Under the pieces are notes generated by a model. The model had not been told where the DNA came from and made no database searches. It saw only the letters and a list, made by a program, of their open reading frames with translations. Below are positions 62,030 through 64,000 of a DNA stretch of 64,000 nt, piece after piece; position 1 is the first letter of the stretch; every line of letters starts with the position of its first letter. Origin of the DNA: Candidatus Synoicihabitans palmerolidicus (GTDB taxonomy: Bacteria > Verrucomicrobiota > Verrucomicrobiia > Opitutales > Opitutaceae); assembly GCA_020809425.1 (NCBI GenBank), contig JAGGDC010000004.1, positions 310,001-374,000 on the forward strand, in the 5' to 3' direction. The position numbers were made by a program, and so were the translations under genes.

Positions 62030-63207
62030 CCGCCCCTGAAACAACTGCCTGCTGCCTATCTCGCTTTGGAGAGCGAAAACGTGGCGCTGCGCTCGCAGTT
62101 GGAGTGGCTGCGCAAGCAGGTGTTTGGTGGGGGTAAGAGTGAGAAGCTCGATACGGCGCAGTGGAAACTGAAGTTCGCCGATCAGCAAAAGCTAATCGAG
62201 CAGACGGCCACGCCCGAGACGGTTCACTACGAGCGGCGGCGGGCCTCGCGCGAGAAGCTGCCCTTGCGAGCCGAGGCCTTCGCGCACCTGCCGGTGAAAG
62301 AGCCTGTGGTGATCGAGCCCGAGGAGGTGCTGGCGGCCCCGGAGCAGTTTGAAAAGATCGGCGAGGAGCGCAGCTTCGAGGTCGATGTGGTGCCGACGAA
62401 GTTGTTCAAGCGCGAGTGCGTGCGCCCGAAGTATCGGGCCAAGGCCCAGCTCGATCGTGCGCCCGGTGGTGGCACCCGCACGGGTGCGCCCGGTGGAGGG
62501 CGGCTACGCCTCGGCGGGACTCTTGGCCTGGGTGTTGATCAGCAAGTATGTCGATCACGCCCCGCGGTATCGGCTCGAGAAGATGTCGTCGCGCTGGGGA
62601 GCGCGCCTGCCGCGTCAGAGTATGGTCGAGTGGGTGCGCATCGCCTCAGACTGGCTGGAACCGATTTACCAGGGCATGCGCCGCAGGTTGCTCGAATCCA
62701 GGCTACGTGCCAGTCGATGAAACGCCGGTGCGATGTCACGACCCGGATCAAAAACGGGGCAAAATCAAGAATGGATGGATGTGGGTGATGAGCGGCCCGG
62801 GTGATGACGTGTTCTTCGACTGGCGATCATCGCGCCAGCACGGCGAACTGACGTCGCTGGTCGAAGGTTTTGCCGGGATAATGCCATCCGATGGCTATGG
62901 TGCCTATCCCGCGTATGTGGCGACGCATCCCGAGGTGTGTTGGGTGGGCTGCTGGGCACACGCGCGGCGTAAGTTTTTTGAAGCCCAAGCGGAGAACTCG
63001 CGAGTAGCCCAATGGATCCTGCGGCTGATCGCATGGATGTATCATCAGGAAAAGCAGTGGGATGAGGCCGGTATCGATGCGCGGCAGCGGCAGCAAAGAC
63101 GCGAGCGCGACTTTACCCATAAGCTGTATTGGTTGCGCGTGGTGGTGTGGAGGCTGCGCGCGCACGTGCGCCCCAAGTCCGGCCTGGGCAAGGCCTGCAC
63201 CTACCTA
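62030..63207 (+). pseudogene. tnpC: IS66 copy 2 TnpC, frameshifted and truncated
   Basis: PPLKQLPAAYLALESENVAL, LRKQVFGGGKSEKLDTAQW, SFEVDVVPTKLFKREC, then frame changes near 62460 (before VVAPARVRPVEGGYASA) and near 62700 (before GYVPVDETPVRCHDPDQKRG, with the catalytic Asp region). HPEVCWVGCWAHARRKFFEA follows, and the text ends at GLGKACTYL, where IS-A copy 4 has inserted; the last catalytic Glu region is missing. Confidence 0.87.
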
Positions 63208-64000
63208 GAGCGTGTCCCACAAGCGCAAGAGGTTGGAGATGAGGAGGTAGCGTAAAAATAAAGAGGCCGAAACTGGGAGGATTTCCTGGTTTCGGCACAA
63301 AAACGGCGTGTGTAATTTGGTGTGAACAATACTACCGAAGCAGTCGCCCCGGAAGTTGCCCTGCAAACCTGGCTGCGTCCAGACCTGACTCCGGTCGGAC
63401 CCAACAAAGATTACGCCGCGTTTCGCGATCAACTGGCGGGGCTCGACCAGTTGCTGGCCAACAGTCACTTGGAAGCGATGGCCGTGGACTTTGCCCGGGA
63501 AAACTGGCGGGGCGACGAGGTGGCCGGGTTGCCGCGACACCTGCAGGTCGCGCGCAAGGCGCTGCGGGTGCAGGTATTGCGCATGATGCTCGGAAACATC
63601 AGCTTGCGTAAACTTTCCCTGAGCATCGCCTCCAGCGATCTGTTGGCCGACTTTTGCGGAGCACGCCGGATCGACGGCATCAAGGGGGTCTCCAAAAGAA
63701 AGCGTGCTGGAGCGTGCGTCCAAATGCTTCACCGCCGGGCAGGTGCGCTCGATGAGCCAAGTTTTTATCGAGATGTGCGGTGAGACGGACCGGGCGAGCG
63801 AACTGGGACTGGCTGCGGCGCAGCCGATGGATACGTGCGTGGTGGACTCGACCTGCCTGCAGGCCAACATCCATTTCCCGGTCGACTGGGTGCTCTTTCG
63901 CGACGTGAGCCGCACCCCCTAAGGCGGTGAAACTGCTCCGTGCAGCGGGGTTGCGGGGTCGGATGCCGAACGAGCCGCCAGTCTTTGCCAAGCAGATGAA
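63208..64000 (+). mobile_element. IS-A copy 4, runs past the window end
   Basis: Starts GAGCGTGTCCCA and shows the leader hairpin and TATAAT-like TGTAAT ahead of the GTG start at 63322. The transposase reads NNTTEAVAPEVALQTWLRPD and shifts by one base at the same place as the other copies (TCCAAAAGAAAGC here). The second junction differs: CACCCCCTAAGG has lost four bases relative to copies 1-3. It has inserted in the IS66 copy 2 tnpC. Confidence 0.87.

Larger units (their letters stand above)
61209..63207 (+). mobile_element. IS66-family element, copy 2 (3' end cut by IS-A copy 4)
   Basis: Left end GTAAGCGTCCGAGAGG. Genes tnpA (61268-61632), tnpB (61638-61976) and tnpC follow on the plus strand, each with at least one frame change. 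The element stops within tnpC where GAGCGTGTCCCA of IS-A begins. Confidence 0.9.

Overview
The window looks like a chromosome piece from a GC-rich verrucomicrobium, most likely of the Opitutales/Opitutaceae. This is inferred from a TGTTC-N4-GAACA LexA operator, a PPi-type phosphofructokinase, TIGR03067, DUF983 and DUF5069 proteins, CRTAC1/FG-GAP proteins paired with a TPR protein, and the overall protein style. The genome appears to be decaying: the window is crowded with insertion sequences (IS), and most non-essential genes carry frameshifts or in-frame stops.

Layout. 1-9600: a nitrate assimilation cluster (globin, siroheme nitrite reductase, CysJ-like flavoprotein, ferredoxin-DmsC fusion, molybdopterin nitrate reductase), then a phosphodiesterase and MogA; every complete gene here is broken. 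9600-11800: a broken DUF898 gene and a broken M48 protease gene. 11800-14600: an ISAs1 remnant cut by the first copy of an element called IS-A here. 14600-18300: DUF5069 (broken), tRNA-Ser, DUF983, tsf and rpsB (intact), and initiator tRNA-Met. 18500-20100: excisionase-like gene, a broken parDE pair and remnants. 20100-24000: IS21 beside IS30 copy 1. 24000-36500: FG-GAP lipoprotein, two LacI regulators, TPR protein, CRTAC1-like protein, FKBP and a chemoreceptor, all broken. 36850-37500: intact lexA. 37700-39600: fused IS-A and IS30 remnants. 39700-42800: intact topoisomerase IV subunit B, VOC protein, TIGR03067 protein and a small membrane protein. 42800-47600: a dTDP-sugar/glycosyltransferase locus destroyed by IS630 and IS-A copy 3. 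47700-51900: intact purB and pfp with IS30 copy 3 between them. 52100-55100: IS30 copy 4, IS3 and IS110 joined end to end. 55100-56230: broken SGNH hydrolase. 56500-57800: intact rpsR and tsaC. 57900-64000: ISL3, two IS66 copies and IS-A copy 4.

Genes for translation, replication, SOS control, purine synthesis and glycolysis are clean, while genes for nitrate use, chemotaxis, sugar regulation, surface polysaccharide and secreted proteins are dead. That functional split argues for real pseudogenisation, as in a recently host-restricted or bottlenecked lineage, rather than random sequencing error, although some single-base homopolymer lesions could still be errors. The most unusual signals are a long hairpin in the IS30 leader whose two arms change together between copies, a 23-bp palindrome found twice beside pfp and once inside the nitrate reductase membrane-anchor gene, and IS families whose copies share the same defects yet have multiplied.
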